Assembly (NCBI RefSeq): GCF_001578775.1
Contig: NZ_KQ969062.1
Span: 1,266,395-1,317,282 of the forward strand
From: Streptococcus cristatus
Lineage (GTDB): Bacteria; Bacillota; Bacilli; Lactobacillales; Streptococcaceae
Direction: 5' to 3'
Length of the DNA stretch: 50,888 bases
In this document: positions 1 to 9,198 of the stretch, in pieces
How positions within the stretch are numbered: the first letter of the stretch is position 1
How the letters are laid out: each line of letters starts with the position of its first letter
Position numbers and translations under genes: made by a program
The notes under the pieces: model-generated
Database searches by the model: none
What the model was told of the DNA's origin: nothing
The model's input: only the letters and a program-made list of their open reading frames with translations

Positions 1-40
1 AACAAATTAAATCTAAGAAAAAGAACTTCTAACACTCCAA

Positions 41-74
41 AGAGACACCTTGCTATTCCTAACAAGGTGTCTCT
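41..74. terminator. Stem-loop downstream of galE
   Basis: A perfect 12-base inverted repeat (AGAGACACCTTG, 41-52, with its complement at 63-74) encloses a 10-base loop. It lies 34 bases past the galE stop codon, so it could end the galactose operon. The T-run expected on the minus strand is weak, so this is a plausible rather than a strong terminator. The rest of 1-108 shows no gene. Confidence 0.5.
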
Positions 75-108
75 GTCAATATTGCAAAAAAATATGAAAC
101 TACACTGA

Positions 109-1110
109 TTACTGGCGATCATCGTAGCCATTTGGATGACTGGAATGCCATTTCCAAGCAGTTTCGATAATGGTTTCGATATTGTCAAATTTCGGCTGCC
201 AACCTAGAATATTTCTTGCCTTCTCAGAGGAAGCAATCAGCGTATCTGGATCCCCTGGACGTCGCTCTGCTATTTCCAAAGGAATAGGATGGCCGGTCAC
301 CTTGCGTGCTGCTTCTACAATCTGCAGGTTGGAAAAACCAGTCGAAGAGCCAAGGTTAAAGGCATCTGAAGGCTGTCCTGCACGCAGATGCTCAACAGCC
401 AGAATGTGGGCATCAGCCAAGTCGAAAGGATGGACATAATCGCGGACATTGGTGCCGTCTGGAGTATCGTAATCGTCGCCAAAGACGGCAATCTTCTCTC
501 GTTTACCCTGAGCTACCTGAAGCACAATGGGCAGGAGATGGGTCTCTGGTCCATGATCCTCGCCAATCGATCCGTCGGGCTTGGCACCAGCCACATTGAA
601 ATAACGCAGGGCTACAAACTTAATGCCATAAGCCTGGTCTGCCCAGCGCATAATGGTCTCCATCATAAGCTTGCTCTCACCATAAGGATTAATCGGCTTT
701 TGCGGAGTCGTTTCCAGAATCGGAACTTCCTCAGGAATGCCATAAGTTGCCGCAGTCGAAGAAAAGACAATGTTTTTAATGCCGCATTCCTGCATGACCT
801 CCAAAAGAGAAACCATGCCGGCTGTGTTATTGTCAAAATACTTGAGTGGATCTACCATAGACTCAGCAACCAGTGAAAAGGCAGCAAAGTGAATGACTGC
901 ATCGATAGATGGATGCTTGGCAAAAACGCCACGCATAAAGTCCTTATCCGCCAAATCCCCCTCATAAAAGACTGCCTGAGGATGAACCGCTGCGCGATGA
1001 CCAGTCACCAAATTATCAACGACGACTACCTCTTCCTTGCCTGCTTCTACCAAACGGTCTACCATGTACGAGCCGATATAGCCAGCTCCACCTAATACTA
1101 AAATTGCCAT
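109..1110 (-). CDS. galE: UDP-glucose 4-epimerase GalE
   Basis: GalE interconverts UDP-galactose and UDP-glucose in the cytoplasm. It regenerates the UDP-glucose used by GalT and supplies UDP-galactose for surface glycans. The 333-residue length is normal for the short-chain dehydrogenase-type epimerases. The N-terminal Rossmann glycine motif GGAGYIGS is at residues 7-14, SST at 117-119 provides the catalytic hydroxyl residue, and the YxxxK pair is Tyr143/Lys147. It is the last gene of the minus-strand gal genes, 75 bases after galT, and a stem-loop follows it. No key residue is missing. Identification is secure; paralogues elsewhere in the genome cannot be judged from this window. Confidence 0.95.
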   Translation of the reverse strand: MAILVLGGAGYIGSYMVDRLVEAGKEEVVVVDNLVTGHRAAVHPQAVFYEGDLADKDFMRGVFAKHPSIDAVIHFAAFSLVAESMVDPLKYFDNNTAGMVSLLEVMQECGIKNIVFSSTAATYGIPEEVPILETTPQKPINPYGESKLMMETIMRWADQAYGIKFVALRYFNVAGAKPDGSIGEDHGPETHLLPIVLQVAQGKREKIAVFGDDYDTPDGTNVRDYVHPFDLADAHILAVEHLRAGQPSDAFNLGSSTGFSNLQIVEAARKVTGHPIPLEIAERRPGDPDTLIASSEKARNILGWQPKFDNIETIIETAWKWHSSHPNGYDDRQ

Positions 1111-1185
1111 GTTTCTCTCTTTCTTGTCTTGATTTTTATTTAACTATTCTATCAAAAATAGGGACAAATGAAAACTCTCCTGCAA

Positions 1186-2670
1186 TTATTCCTCTTTCAA
1201 ACCAACAGATTGGACAAAGCGCATGAAAGCCACCTTGCCCTCCTCAGTTCGCTTGTAAACTCCCGCATCTTCCAGTACTCGGCTGAAAATCTGTCCAACC
1301 GAGGCCTGAACTACTCCTTCCACCGTCTCAGAGGAAACATCTGGATTCTGGTCTTTGAGTTGATTGGCCCACTCCTGATGATAGGCAGCGACCCGACAGT
1401 CTTCTCCCAGCAGAAAAAGCTCAACTTGTTTGAGTTCTTCCTTGAGCCGAGGCGGCAGAATAGCCAGTCCCATAACCTCAATCAGGCCGATATTTTCTTT
1501 CTTAATATGCTGCACATCCCTATGAGGATGGTAAATGCCATCTGGATATTCTGAGGAAGTTTGATTGTCCCGCAAGACCAAGTCTAGCTCAAAACATCCA
1601 TCTTTTCTGCGGGAAATCGGTGTGATGGTATGGTGAGGCTCACCCTCAGACTCTGCCAAAATCTGCACACTAGGATCAGAATAAGTCCGCCAAACTTGCA
1701 AGATCTTGTCAGCCAACTCAATCAACAATTGCTTTTTCTCAGACCTTAGACGAATGACTGACATAGGCCACTTGACAATGCCTGCCTCCACCTCTTCAAA
1801 TCCGCTAAAAGTAAAGCTGCAATCCAGCTCTGCTATTTCCATAGGGAAGGTATGACGTCCGCCCTGATAGTGGTCGTGGGTCAGGATGGAGCCACCAACA
1901 ATAGGTAGGTCGGCGTTAGAACCTGCGAAATAGCCTGGAAAGGACTCAACGATGTCCAGCAGGCGCTCAAAGGTCAGCCGGCTAATGGCCATAGGAAGGT
2001 GCTGGCTGTGCAGAAAGATGCAATGCTCATTAAAGTAGGCATAAGGCGAATACTGGAAGCCCCATTCCTGTCCGGCTAAATCGAATCGAATAATCCGATG
2101 GTTAGCGCGGGCAGGGTGATCCAAGCGGCCTTGGTAGCCTTCATTTTCCATGCAAAGCTGGCAGGCTGGATAATTACTATTCTTGGCCTTTTTAGCTGCC
2201 GCAATTTCTTTGGGATCCTTTTCTGGCTTAGAGAGATTAATGGTGATTTCCAAATCTCCGTATTCAGTCGGTGTTTTGAAAGCAATATTTTTAGCAATGG
2301 CCTTGAGTTTGATGTAGTCGTTCTTTTTACTAAGCTGGTAAAAATCAGCCACAGCTTGCTCAGGATTGGAGCCATAAGTCGTCCAAAAGTCCCGATTGAG
2401 CTGACTAGGGGCTGGTGTGATGAAGTTCATAAGCTCAGCACCAAGGATTTCACGCGCAGTCTGACTATCCTCAATCGTCTCTAATCTAACTGCCTCCTCA
2501 ACCAGCTGGTCCTTGAGGTCAATCAAGTCATCCAACTCAGTCTCAACTTCTAAAACACCATCTCCCACTCGTGCCAAAACACGATTGGTCAGGTAGATTC
2601 GATCCATTTCCTCAAATGAACTTTCAGAAATGACTTCTGTGATAAATGCATCTAGAACTCCCTGACTCAT
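1186..2670 (-). CDS. galT: Galactose-1-phosphate uridylyltransferase GalT (Firmicutes class II)
   Basis: GalT transfers UMP from UDP-glucose to galactose-1-phosphate, giving UDP-galactose and glucose-1-phosphate, the second Leloir step. At 494 residues this is the longer class II form found in Firmicutes rather than the roughly 350-residue E. coli type. A CxxC pair is visible at Cys170/Cys173. Histidine-rich motifs stand at 265-273 (HDHYQGGRH) and 344-351 (EPHHTITP), typical of this family. The ATG overlaps the stop of the upstream HAD gene by four bases (ATGA), so translation is probably coupled. galE follows 75 bases downstream. The assignment is firm from motifs and context. Confidence 0.95.
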   Translation of the reverse strand: MSQGVLDAFITEVISESSFEEMDRIYLTNRVLARVGDGVLEVETELDDLIDLKDQLVEEAVRLETIEDSQTAREILGAELMNFITPAPSQLNRDFWTTYGSNPEQAVADFYQLSKKNDYIKLKAIAKNIAFKTPTEYGDLEITINLSKPEKDPKEIAAAKKAKNSNYPACQLCMENEGYQGRLDHPARANHRIIRFDLAGQEWGFQYSPYAYFNEHCIFLHSQHLPMAISRLTFERLLDIVESFPGYFAGSNADLPIVGGSILTHDHYQGGRHTFPMEIAELDCSFTFSGFEEVEAGIVKWPMSVIRLRSEKKQLLIELADKILQVWRTYSDPSVQILAESEGEPHHTITPISRRKDGCFELDLVLRDNQTSSEYPDGIYHPHRDVQHIKKENIGLIEVMGLAILPPRLKEELKQVELFLLGEDCRVAAYHQEWANQLKDQNPDVSSETVEGVVQASVGQIFSRVLEDAGVYKRTEEGKVAFMRFVQSVGLKEE

Positions 2671-3326
2671 TGATTCTCCTTCTTACATTCTAAATAGTCT
2701 CTGACAGCGTCTAAATCCTGAAAAACTTGTTCTGTTTTATTTAAGAAAGACTGCGCTGGCATTTTTAAGTCTGGAATACAAATAACTGGTATCCCAGCCC
2801 TATACGCTGCCTCAATCCCTGCTTCACTATCCTCTAGTACTAAGCAATTCTCTGGTAAAACGTTCAAATCTCTACAAGCCTTTAAAAATATATCAGGGTA
2901 AGGTTTGCTTCTCTTTACATCTTTTGCAAAAACTAGATGGTCAAATAGGGACAATATATCATTGCTATCCAAGATCATTCTCGCTCGAGATTCAATACTT
3001 GAAGTTGCTAAGGCGATTGGAATACCTTCTCTTTGCAAAAAAGCAAGCAAATTTTTAGCACCTTTTTTTAAATTTACACCTTTGGCTAATATTCGAGCTT
3101 CCAGTTCATAAACTTTTTCCAAGGTTTGGTCAAAGTTCCAAGGTAAATCATAGGTATCCAAAAATCGTTGAACATTCTCCTCTTCCCTATGTCCACTGTA
3201 TTCTCTAGAATATGTTTCTTCCGTGAAAGGAATTCCAAAATCTTCAAGCAATTCTTGATAAACTTTTAGAGAAATGATCTCAGTATCAGCTAATAAGCCA
3301 TCTAAATCAAATATTACAGCGTCCAT
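2667..3326 (-). CDS. HAD-family sugar phosphatase or phosphomutase inside the gal operon
   Basis: A 219-residue HAD hydrolase of subfamily IA, the group that includes beta-phosphoglucomutase and small sugar-phosphate phosphatases. The nucleophile motif [10 protein letters not shown] places Asp7 and Asp9 at the active site. Ser/Thr motif II lies in [10 protein letters not shown], the lysine motif in SKPYPDIF, and the acidic motif in [12 protein letters not shown]. It sits 11 bases after galK and overlaps galT by four bases, so it is part of the galactose transcript. Its DNA is clearly richer in A+T than its neighbours: 18 of 60 bases are G or C at 2881-2940, against 38 of 60 at 3481-3540 in galK. 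That suggests later insertion. A role on galactose-1-phosphate or another hexose phosphate is inference; the true substrate cannot be read from the sequence. Confidence 0.8.
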   Translation of the reverse strand: MDAVIFDLDGLLADTEIISLKVYQELLEDFGIPFTEETYSREYSGHREEENVQRFLDTYDLPWNFDQTLEKVYELEARILAKGVNLKKGAKNLLAFLQREGIPIALATSSIESRARMILDSNDILSLFDHLVFAKDVKRSKPYPDIFLKACRDLNVLPENCLVLEDSEAGIEAAYRAGIPVICIPDLKMPAQSFLNKTEQVFQDLDAVRDYLECKKENQ

Positions 3327-3337
3327 TTACTTCTCTC

Positions 3338-4516
3338 CTAGTCTAAAACGCGAGTGCCACCTGCAACTTCAGCGATATAGAAGCTTGGAGCGTATCCAAC
3401 GACTTCCTCGTAGTGCTTGCCAACAGCTTCCTTAAAGGCCTCAACGGCATCTTTTTGCACCAAGGAAATGGCACAGCCACCGAAGCCAGCTCCGGTCATA
3501 CGTGCCCCCAGAACGCCTTCTTGCTCCCAGGCCGTGTGAACCAAGGTGTCCAGCTCTAGACCAGTCACTTCATAGTCATGTTCCAAAGAAACGTGGGATG
3601 CATTCATGAGACGGCCGAATTTGTCAAGATTGCCTGCCTGCAAAGCTGTCCGCGCTTGCAAAGTGCGTTGATTTTCTAAAACAGCATGGCGAGCCCGTTT
3701 GAGACGATTTTCGTCCTCAATCAGATAGCTATACTCGTCAAAGGACCACTCGTCCAACTCACCCAAGGTAGCGATAGACAGCTTGCGGTTCAATTCTTCA
3801 ACAGCTTTTTCACACTCCGCCCGACGCTCATTGTACTTAGAGTCCGCCAACTCACGACGCTTGTTGGTATTCATAATCACTACGACATTGTCCTTGAGAT
3901 CAAGCGGCACCAAATCATACTCAAGAGTATTGGTATCTAAGTAAATAGCCCGCTGGTCAGCTCCCATTCCGATAGCAAACTGGTCCATAATGCCAGAATT
4001 AACTCCGATAAACTCATTCTCAGTCAATTTACCGATTTTCACTAGATCCAGTCGTTCCAACTGCAAGTCAAAAAGCTTCTCAGCAATGATACCCGTCAAA
4101 AGCTCTAGTGATGCAGAAGAAGACAAGCCCGATCCGTTAGGAATATTTCCATAAACATAGACATCCATACCTCGGTCAATCGTATGGCCTGCCTCCTGCA
4201 GAAAATGCAGAACTCCTTTCGGATAGTTGGTCCAGTTATGCTCAGGCTCAAAGTGTAGGTTTTCCAGCGACATTTCAATAATCCCTTTTTCTTCAAAATT
4301 CCCTGAGAAGAATCGTAAGAGCTGGTCGTCCCGCTTGCGAGCCGCTCCATAAGTTCCAAGAGAAATGGCTGCAGGAAAGACATGGCCACCGTTATAGTCC
4401 GTATGCTCACCAATCAGATTGATCCGACCGGGTGAAAAGAAAGTGTGGTCCGCTTCTACTCCAAAAACCTTGGCAAAATCTGCGCGGATTTGCTCTACTG
4501 AAATGACATTTGACAT
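3338..4516 (-). CDS. galK: Galactokinase GalK
   Basis: GalK phosphorylates galactose to galactose-1-phosphate with ATP, the first committed step of the Leloir pathway. All three GHMP-kinase signatures are present: the galactokinase motif [13 protein letters not shown] at residues 30-42, the ATP-binding [11 protein letters not shown] at 126-136, and the C-terminal [14 protein letters not shown] at 337-350. Asp178 in NSGIMDQF is the expected catalytic base. The length of 392 is normal. It has its own promoter (4570-4598) with a cre-like site and an upstream palindrome, so it can be transcribed separately from msmK even though it lies just downstream of the msm operon. The galactose it uses is probably released by Aga from raffinose or melibiose. 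Confidence 0.97.
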   Translation of the reverse strand: MSNVISVEQIRADFAKVFGVEADHTFFSPGRINLIGEHTDYNGGHVFPAAISLGTYGAARKRDDQLLRFFSGNFEEKGIIEMSLENLHFEPEHNWTNYPKGVLHFLQEAGHTIDRGMDVYVYGNIPNGSGLSSSASLELLTGIIAEKLFDLQLERLDLVKIGKLTENEFIGVNSGIMDQFAIGMGADQRAIYLDTNTLEYDLVPLDLKDNVVVIMNTNKRRELADSKYNERRAECEKAVEELNRKLSIATLGELDEWSFDEYSYLIEDENRLKRARHAVLENQRTLQARTALQAGNLDKFGRLMNASHVSLEHDYEVTGLELDTLVHTAWEQEGVLGARMTGAGFGGCAISLVQKDAVEAFKEAVGKHYEEVVGYAPSFYIAEVAGGTRVLD

Positions 4517-4547
4517 AAACTAAACTCCTTTAAAATGATGATCGATA

Positions 4548-4563
4548 TTGTAATCGTTTTCTT
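4548..4563 (-). promoter_or_regulatory. cre-like CcpA site in the galK leader
   Basis: Read on the minus strand the sequence is AAGAAAACGATTACAA, close to the catabolite-responsive-element consensus around the core AACG. It starts 6 bases downstream of the -10 box, near the transcription start, where CcpA binding would block transcription. This fits glucose repression of galactose use. The first consensus T is replaced by A. Confidence 0.55.
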
Positions 4564-4569
4564 AATTTC

Positions 4570-4598
4570 ATTATAACTGTTTCTGAGTAAAACTTCAA
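4570..4598 (-). promoter_or_regulatory. galK promoter
   Basis: On the minus strand TTGAAG (4593-4598) and TATAAT (4570-4575) are separated by exactly 17 bases. The start of galK lies 53 bases further on with a GGAG ribosome-binding site. It is the only good promoter between msmK and galK. Confidence 0.75.
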
Positions 4599-4603
4599 TA
4601 AAT

Positions 4604-4622
4604 TTAGTAAAATTTTTACTAA
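4604..4622. promoter_or_regulatory. Perfect 19-base palindrome upstream of the galK -35 box (candidate GalR operator)
   Basis: TTAGTAAAATTTTTACTAA is a perfect inverted repeat of nine bases around a single central T, starting six bases upstream of the galK -35 box. A symmetric site of this kind fits a LacI-family dimer, and a GalR-like repressor is encoded at 13672-14673. Binding by GalR is inferred from position and symmetry. Half-sites TTTACTAA also occur near the aga start (12649-12656) and ahead of galR (13599-13606). Confidence 0.6.
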
Positions 4623-4692
4623 TTTCATAGATAGATTTTTTGTAATAATCCAAACAGTAATCTGTCTGGATTATTTTATAAGGAGCAATAGC

Positions 4693-5829
4693 TTAGAAAA
4701 TATTGTCTTCAGTCTCAACATCAAAGTAATGCGCCTTATTTAGATCGAAGCCTAGTTTGATACTACTTCCGGTATTCATATGATCGCGTGCATCAACTTT
4801 GGCAACAAATTCACTGCCACCAACCGCACAGTAGAGATGGGACTCCGCTCCAAGCAACTCAGAAACAGAAATCTTCGCAGTTAGAACTGACTCAGGGAAG
4901 GTCTCCAGAAAGGCTGGTTCCATGTTGATATCTTCCGGACGAATACCCAGAATAACTTTCTTGCCTTGATAGCCTTTTTCTTTGAGGCCCTTAAGGCTGC
5001 CTTCTGGTACCTTGAGGCTAAAGTCACCGTTCAGTCCGACCAGGCGATCGCCTTCTACACTTACTTCGAAGAAGTTCATAGCTGGGCTACCAATGAAGCC
5101 AGCAACAAACTTATTTGCCGGATGTTTGTAGACTTCCTGCGGCGTACCAATCTGCTCCACCCGTCCAATCGTTCCAGTCCCAGCAGGGTTCTTGGTCGCT
5201 GACATGATAACGATACGATCCGCCAAGGTCATAGCTTCAGTCTGGTCGTGGGTAACATAGATAGTTGTTGCACCGATACGGCGGTGAATCTTGGCAATCT
5301 CCGCCCGCATAGAAACACGTAGCTTAGCATCCAAGTTAGACAAAGGCTCATCCATAAGGAAAACCTTTGCATCACGAACGATAGCGCGTCCCATTGCTAC
5401 CCGCTGACGCTGACCACCAGACAAGTCGGCTGGCTTGCGCTGCAAGAATTCCTTCAAGCCCAGGATTTCTGCTGCTTCATTGACCCGTTTTTCAATATCT
5501 TCCTTGCTGTACTTGCGCAGCTTGAGACCAAAAGCCATGTTGTCGTAGACAGTCATGTGCGGATAAAGGGCATAGTTCTGGAAGACCATAGCGATGTCAC
5601 GGTCTTTTGGTGCCACATCATTAACCACTGTACCGTCAATAGAAGCAGTTTCTTCTGTGATGTCTTCAAGACCCGCAATCATACGCAGCGTAGTTGATTT
5701 CCCGCAACCAGATGGACCGACAAAGACGATAAATTCCTTGTCCTTGATATCTAAATTGAAGTCTTCCACTGAGTAGTGGTCGCTGTTGGGATATTTTTTA
5801 TAGATATTTTTCAGATTTAATTCTACCAT
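4693..5829 (-). CDS. msmK: Multiple-sugar ABC transporter ATPase MsmK
   Basis: The 378-residue ATPase energises sugar import, here most likely through MsmEFG. Walker A GPSGCGKST is at residues 38-46, the Q-loop is in VFQNYALYP, the LSGGQ signature is at 136-140 and Walker B VFLMDEP is at 156-162. The C-terminal 130 residues form the regulatory TOBE-like extension typical of the MalK/MsmK group (usual length about 370-380). It is the last gene of the aga-msmEFG-gtfA-msmK operon, 21 bases after gtfA. In other streptococci MsmK is shared by several sugar ABC importers, so its role may be wider than this operon. No separate promoter is evident. Confidence 0.93.
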   Translation of the reverse strand: MVELNLKNIYKKYPNSDHYSVEDFNLDIKDKEFIVFVGPSGCGKSTTLRMIAGLEDITEETASIDGTVVNDVAPKDRDIAMVFQNYALYPHMTVYDNMAFGLKLRKYSKEDIEKRVNEAAEILGLKEFLQRKPADLSGGQRQRVAMGRAIVRDAKVFLMDEPLSNLDAKLRVSMRAEIAKIHRRIGATTIYVTHDQTEAMTLADRIVIMSATKNPAGTGTIGRVEQIGTPQEVYKHPANKFVAGFIGSPAMNFFEVSVEGDRLVGLNGDFSLKVPEGSLKGLKEKGYQGKKVILGIRPEDINMEPAFLETFPESVLTAKISVSELLGAESHLYCAVGGSEFVAKVDARDHMNTGSSIKLGFDLNKAHYFDVETEDNIF

Positions 5830-5850
5830 TCTTCTTCTCTTTTCTTATCT

Positions 5851-7296
5851 CTATTCAAAAGTGATAGCTTGGCCATTTTCACTCGCGCTATATGTCAATT
5901 CTTTGAGGTTAATAACTACTTGAGCAGTGACTGACTTATCTGCATTGCTACGGACAATCCGGAGGCTATTTTCATCCAATAGATTCACTTCAATAGTGCC
6001 ATCTAGGTCAAAGGCAGCAGACTGGTTGCGGTAACTGAAAAGCTTGAGCAAGGCTTGCACAACTGGACGCTTGACTTCTTCAGCAATCTCCTCATTACTG
6101 TAATAATGACGGTTGATATTGCGGCCTTCCTTAGTGTTTTCTAGCAGTTCAAGGTCATTTTTCCCAGCTAAGAAACCAACATAATAGACCTGTGGAATCC
6201 CTGGAGCAAAAGCCTGAATCAGACGACTAATGAAGTACTTCTTGTCGTCATCGCCCAGGGCTGAGTAGTAAGTCGAGTTAATCTGGTAAATGTCCAGATT
6301 ATTGTACTCAGCTGAGGAATACTTACGCTTGACATTGGCCCCGACCTTATATAGTTCATTGGTCGCAAAGTCAATTTCTTCATCAGTCAGAATATCCTTA
6401 ACATCAACAACCCCAATACCATCGTGAGTGTCCAGTGTTGTGAATTGCTTCATAGGACTCATTTCAAGCCACTTGACTAGACGCTCTGCTTTACCACTGT
6501 ATAGAGAATAAAGAGTTACCATCGGCAGTGCAAAATCATAGACAAAGTAGCCATGCTCTGCAATCTTGAACTGGATAGAATAATGCTCATGAATTTCTGG
6601 TAAAATATCCGTCCCAAACTCAGCCGCTTGCTGCTGGACTTTTTCTAATAGATCCCAGATTTCTGGCTCAACAAAGAAATCATTGGTATCTAACTTTTTG
6701 ACTGCATAGGCAAATGCATCTAAACGAATCAGATCACAGCCATGCTCTGACAGTTGACGCAATGTTTTCTTGATGAAATCATTAGTTACCTGACTGCGAA
6801 CATCTAGATCAATCTGCTCTTCACCAAAGGTGTTCCACAGATACTCGGTGCTTCCATCTGCAAAGACGATTTCCTGCTTAGGTGCCCGATCCTTACGCTT
6901 ATAAATCAAATCAACATCAGCTTGCGTCGGACGATTTTCTGGCCAAAACTTATCCCAGCTGAGAAAGAGGTCACGATACTCACTCTGATCCTTCTTTTCC
7001 TGAAAATCCTTATAATACTTGGATTGACGTGAGATGTGGTTGATCATAAAGTCAAACATGAGATAATATTTCTCGCCCAGCTTTTCTACATCCTCCCAGT
7101 CACCAAAGGCTGGATCAACCTCTTCATAGTCTACTGGGGCAAACCCCCGGTCACCAGTTGATGGGAAGAAAGGAAGCAAATGCACTCCTCCAACCGCATC
7201 CCCAAAATGCTTTTCTAAATTGTCATATAAATCTTTTAAATTCTCCCCCAGGCTGTCTGAGTAAGTAATCAGCATGGTCTTATTTTGAATAGCCAT
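5851..7296 (-). CDS. gtfA: Sucrose phosphorylase GtfA
   Basis: GtfA splits sucrose with phosphate into glucose-1-phosphate and fructose in the cytoplasm, saving ATP. The 481-residue protein is a GH13 enzyme of the sucrose-phosphorylase subgroup. The nucleophile Asp193 is in [10 protein letters not shown], the acid/base Glu234 in LPEIHEHY, and the third acidic site in LDTHDGIG (residues 288-295, His291/Asp292). Within the msm operon it handles sucrose released when alpha-galactosidase removes galactose from raffinose. The order msmG-gtfA-msmK matches the S. mutans msm operon, though no dexB follows. The 175-base gap before it holds an RNA hairpin, which is unusual for this tight operon. Confidence 0.93.
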   Translation of the reverse strand: MAIQNKTMLITYSDSLGENLKDLYDNLEKHFGDAVGGVHLLPFFPSTGDRGFAPVDYEEVDPAFGDWEDVEKLGEKYYLMFDFMINHISRQSKYYKDFQEKKDQSEYRDLFLSWDKFWPENRPTQADVDLIYKRKDRAPKQEIVFADGSTEYLWNTFGEEQIDLDVRSQVTNDFIKKTLRQLSEHGCDLIRLDAFAYAVKKLDTNDFFVEPEIWDLLEKVQQQAAEFGTDILPEIHEHYSIQFKIAEHGYFVYDFALPMVTLYSLYSGKAERLVKWLEMSPMKQFTTLDTHDGIGVVDVKDILTDEEIDFATNELYKVGANVKRKYSSAEYNNLDIYQINSTYYSALGDDDKKYFISRLIQAFAPGIPQVYYVGFLAGKNDLELLENTKEGRNINRHYYSNEEIAEEVKRPVVQALLKLFSYRNQSAAFDLDGTIEVNLLDENSLRIVRSNADKSVTAQVVINLKELTYSASENGQAITFE

Positions 7297-7471
7297 AGTT
7301 TTCTCCTCTAAAATCTTGTCTTATATACTCTTTCCCGTGCGCTGAATAGAACACGCCCTAAGCTCTGTGCGAAAAAGATGAATCTTCCACAGCCGTTACT
7401 AATTCAGTAGTTTACGGATGTGGTTGCCTTTGTATGCACTGTGAGCTTTTTACGGTCTTTGTATCTTGAGC
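7297..7471 (-). repeat. Structured intercistronic spacer between msmG and gtfA
   Basis: This 175-base gap interrupts an operon whose other genes overlap or lie 13-22 bases apart. On the minus strand it contains a hairpin (7387-7423) with arms CCACA/TGTGG, CCGT/ACGG and TACT/AGTA around a short loop. A small palindrome AAGATTCATCTT and TTTTT follow. No ORF fits. I suspect a dispersed streptococcal intergenic repeat, but I cannot confirm copies elsewhere. It may act as an mRNA processing or partial termination site. Confidence 0.45.
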
Positions 7472-8329
7472 TTACTTCACTGCCCCATTGCTCATTCCAG
7501 CAATAATATTGCGCTGGAAGATGAGATAGACGATAGTAATGGTAATAATCCCAACAACATAAGAAGCAAAGCTCGGTCCATAATCATTAAAGTATTGACC
7601 TGTGTAGTTATATTGGAAGAGTGGCAGAGTCCACATCTTGGAATCTTTATTGAGTACCAAGAGAGGAAGCATGAAGTCATTCCAGAACCAGAGGGCATTG
7701 ATAATCATGGTTGTCGCATGCATGGGTTTCATCATAGGAAAGATAATCTTGAAATAGGTTGTAAACTTTCCAGCACCGTCAATTTCTGCTGCTTCATCCA
7801 GACTGTCTGGAATGGAAATCTTAATGTAGCCTACATAGAGAAAGAGAGTCTGTGGAACAGCGTAAGCCAGATAGAGGATAATTAATCCCCAAGTGTTAGC
7901 TAGTCCTAGCTTACTCATCATAACTGTAATAGGAATCATGATAACTTGAAAAGGAACGAAAATCCCTAAAATCAAAAGTGTATACATAATACCAAAAGCT
8001 TTTCTCTTAGACATATTACGAGCGATAGAGTAAGCAGCCATGGGAATAAAAATCATGACAACAGCCAAAGATAGAACCGTGATTACAATTGAATTCCAAT
8101 AATAGCCTCCGATACCATCAGCCAAAAGGCGTTGGAAATTTTCTAAAGTCGGTTGAGTCGGAAATCCGAAAAAATTATTAACGATGTCTTTGGTAGACTT
8201 AAAGGAACTAAATATTGTTGCTAAGAGTGGAATTAAAATGATAATAGATCCCAGTGTTAGCAAGATATATTTACTGAAATTAGCTTTTCTTTCTGCATTT
8301 TTCATCGGGCTTCTCCTCTTAGATTTCAA
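7472..8329 (-). CDS. msmG: Sugar ABC transporter permease MsmG
   Basis: Inner-membrane subunit of the multiple-sugar importer (MalG family, 285 residues, about six membrane segments). The first segment is at about residues 19-41 (ILLTLGSIIILIPLL). The coupling-helix EAA-type motif that contacts the ATPase is visible as DEAAEIDGAGKFTTYFKI. The gene overlaps the end of msmF by 11 bases, so translation is probably coupled. It pairs with MsmF to form the channel and works with the lipoprotein MsmE and the ATPase MsmK. Substrate range (raffinose, melibiose, isomaltosides) is inferred from family and operon, not from the permease itself. Confidence 0.9.
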   Translation of the reverse strand: MKSKRRSPMKNAERKANFSKYILLTLGSIIILIPLLATIFSSFKSTKDIVNNFFGFPTQPTLENFQRLLADGIGGYYWNSIVITVLSLAVVMIFIPMAAYSIARNMSKRKAFGIMYTLLILGIFVPFQVIMIPITVMMSKLGLANTWGLIILYLAYAVPQTLFLYVGYIKISIPDSLDEAAEIDGAGKFTTYFKIIFPMMKPMHATTMIINALWFWNDFMLPLLVLNKDSKMWTLPLFQYNYTGQYFNDYGPSFASYVVGIITITIVYLIFQRNIIAGMSNGAVK

Positions 8330-9185
8330 ATTTCTTAGATACTCTCAACTGGACAATAGAAATAACCGCAATCAAGAGAAACAAGATAACAGCAATGGCA
8401 TTGGCATAACCAAATTGATTGCTCTTAAAAGCATAGTTATATACCAGAAGTCCTAGAGAGGTGGTCGCATTATTCGGACCGCCGCCTGTCATGGCAAAGA
8501 CTTGGTCAAATGCTGTCAAACCACCTTTTAGAGCCAAGATAAAGACCATGGAAACGCTTGGTAGAAGATAAGGAAGTTCTACCTTCCAAAAGATTTGTTT
8601 GCTGCTAGCTCCATCAATTCGAGCTGCTTCTGTAATCTCAGTCGGGATAGACTGAAGGCCAGCTAAGAAGATGATAATAGGCATGGCTACCCCTTGCCAA
8701 AGCAAGACGAAGATTGCTGCAAAGATTGCACCGCCATTCGTTCCTAGAAGGCTGGTTTTAAGAAATTCAATTCCTAAGGAATTCCCTATAGCTGGCAATC
8801 CGTAGTTGAATAGTTGCTTAAAGATGAGAGCCACAGTCAATCCAGATAGGACAGCTGGGAAGAAAAACCAAGCTCGGAAGAAAGTCTTCCCCTTTATCTT
8901 CGAGTTGAGAGCTCGGGCTATCCAGATTCCCAGCATAATCTCACCAACTACCATACAGATAGTAATGATAAATGTAAAGCCCATCGCGTTCATAAACTTA
9001 GGGTCGCTCATGAGGAGCATAAAGTTATTGAGTCCAACAAACTTATAATTATAGGTCAAACCAGTCCAGTTTGTCAGGCTGTAGAAGGCACCTTGAAACA
9101 TGGGCACATAGAAGAATACAGCCTGTAGTACAAGGGGAACAAGGACAAAGAGCCAGCCCCAATATTTCTCAATCAATTTTTTCAT
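8319..9185 (-). CDS. msmF: Sugar ABC transporter permease MsmF
   Basis: The second membrane subunit of the importer (MalF-like, 288 residues, about six membrane segments, the first at about residues 11-30). The EAA motif reads TEITEAARIDGASSKQIF. It lies 13 bases after msmE and overlaps msmG by 11 bases. The compact length, without the long periplasmic loop of E. coli MalF, is normal for Gram-positive sugar permeases. Its job is to form the transmembrane path with MsmG for sugars delivered by MsmE. Confidence 0.9.
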   Translation of the reverse strand: MKKLIEKYWGWLFVLVPLVLQAVFFYVPMFQGAFYSLTNWTGLTYNYKFVGLNNFMLLMSDPKFMNAMGFTFIITICMVVGEIMLGIWIARALNSKIKGKTFFRAWFFFPAVLSGLTVALIFKQLFNYGLPAIGNSLGIEFLKTSLLGTNGGAIFAAIFVLLWQGVAMPIIIFLAGLQSIPTEITEAARIDGASSKQIFWKVELPYLLPSVSMVFILALKGGLTAFDQVFAMTGGGPNNATTSLGLLVYNYAFKSNQFGYANAIAVILFLLIAVISIVQLRVSKKFEI

Positions 9186-9198
9186 AGTAGATCTACTC

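Noticed and set aside
7297..7471. A small RNA gene or missing short gene between msmG and gtfA
   Set aside because: No frame with a start and ribosome-binding site and no internal promoter were seen; only the hairpin is supported.
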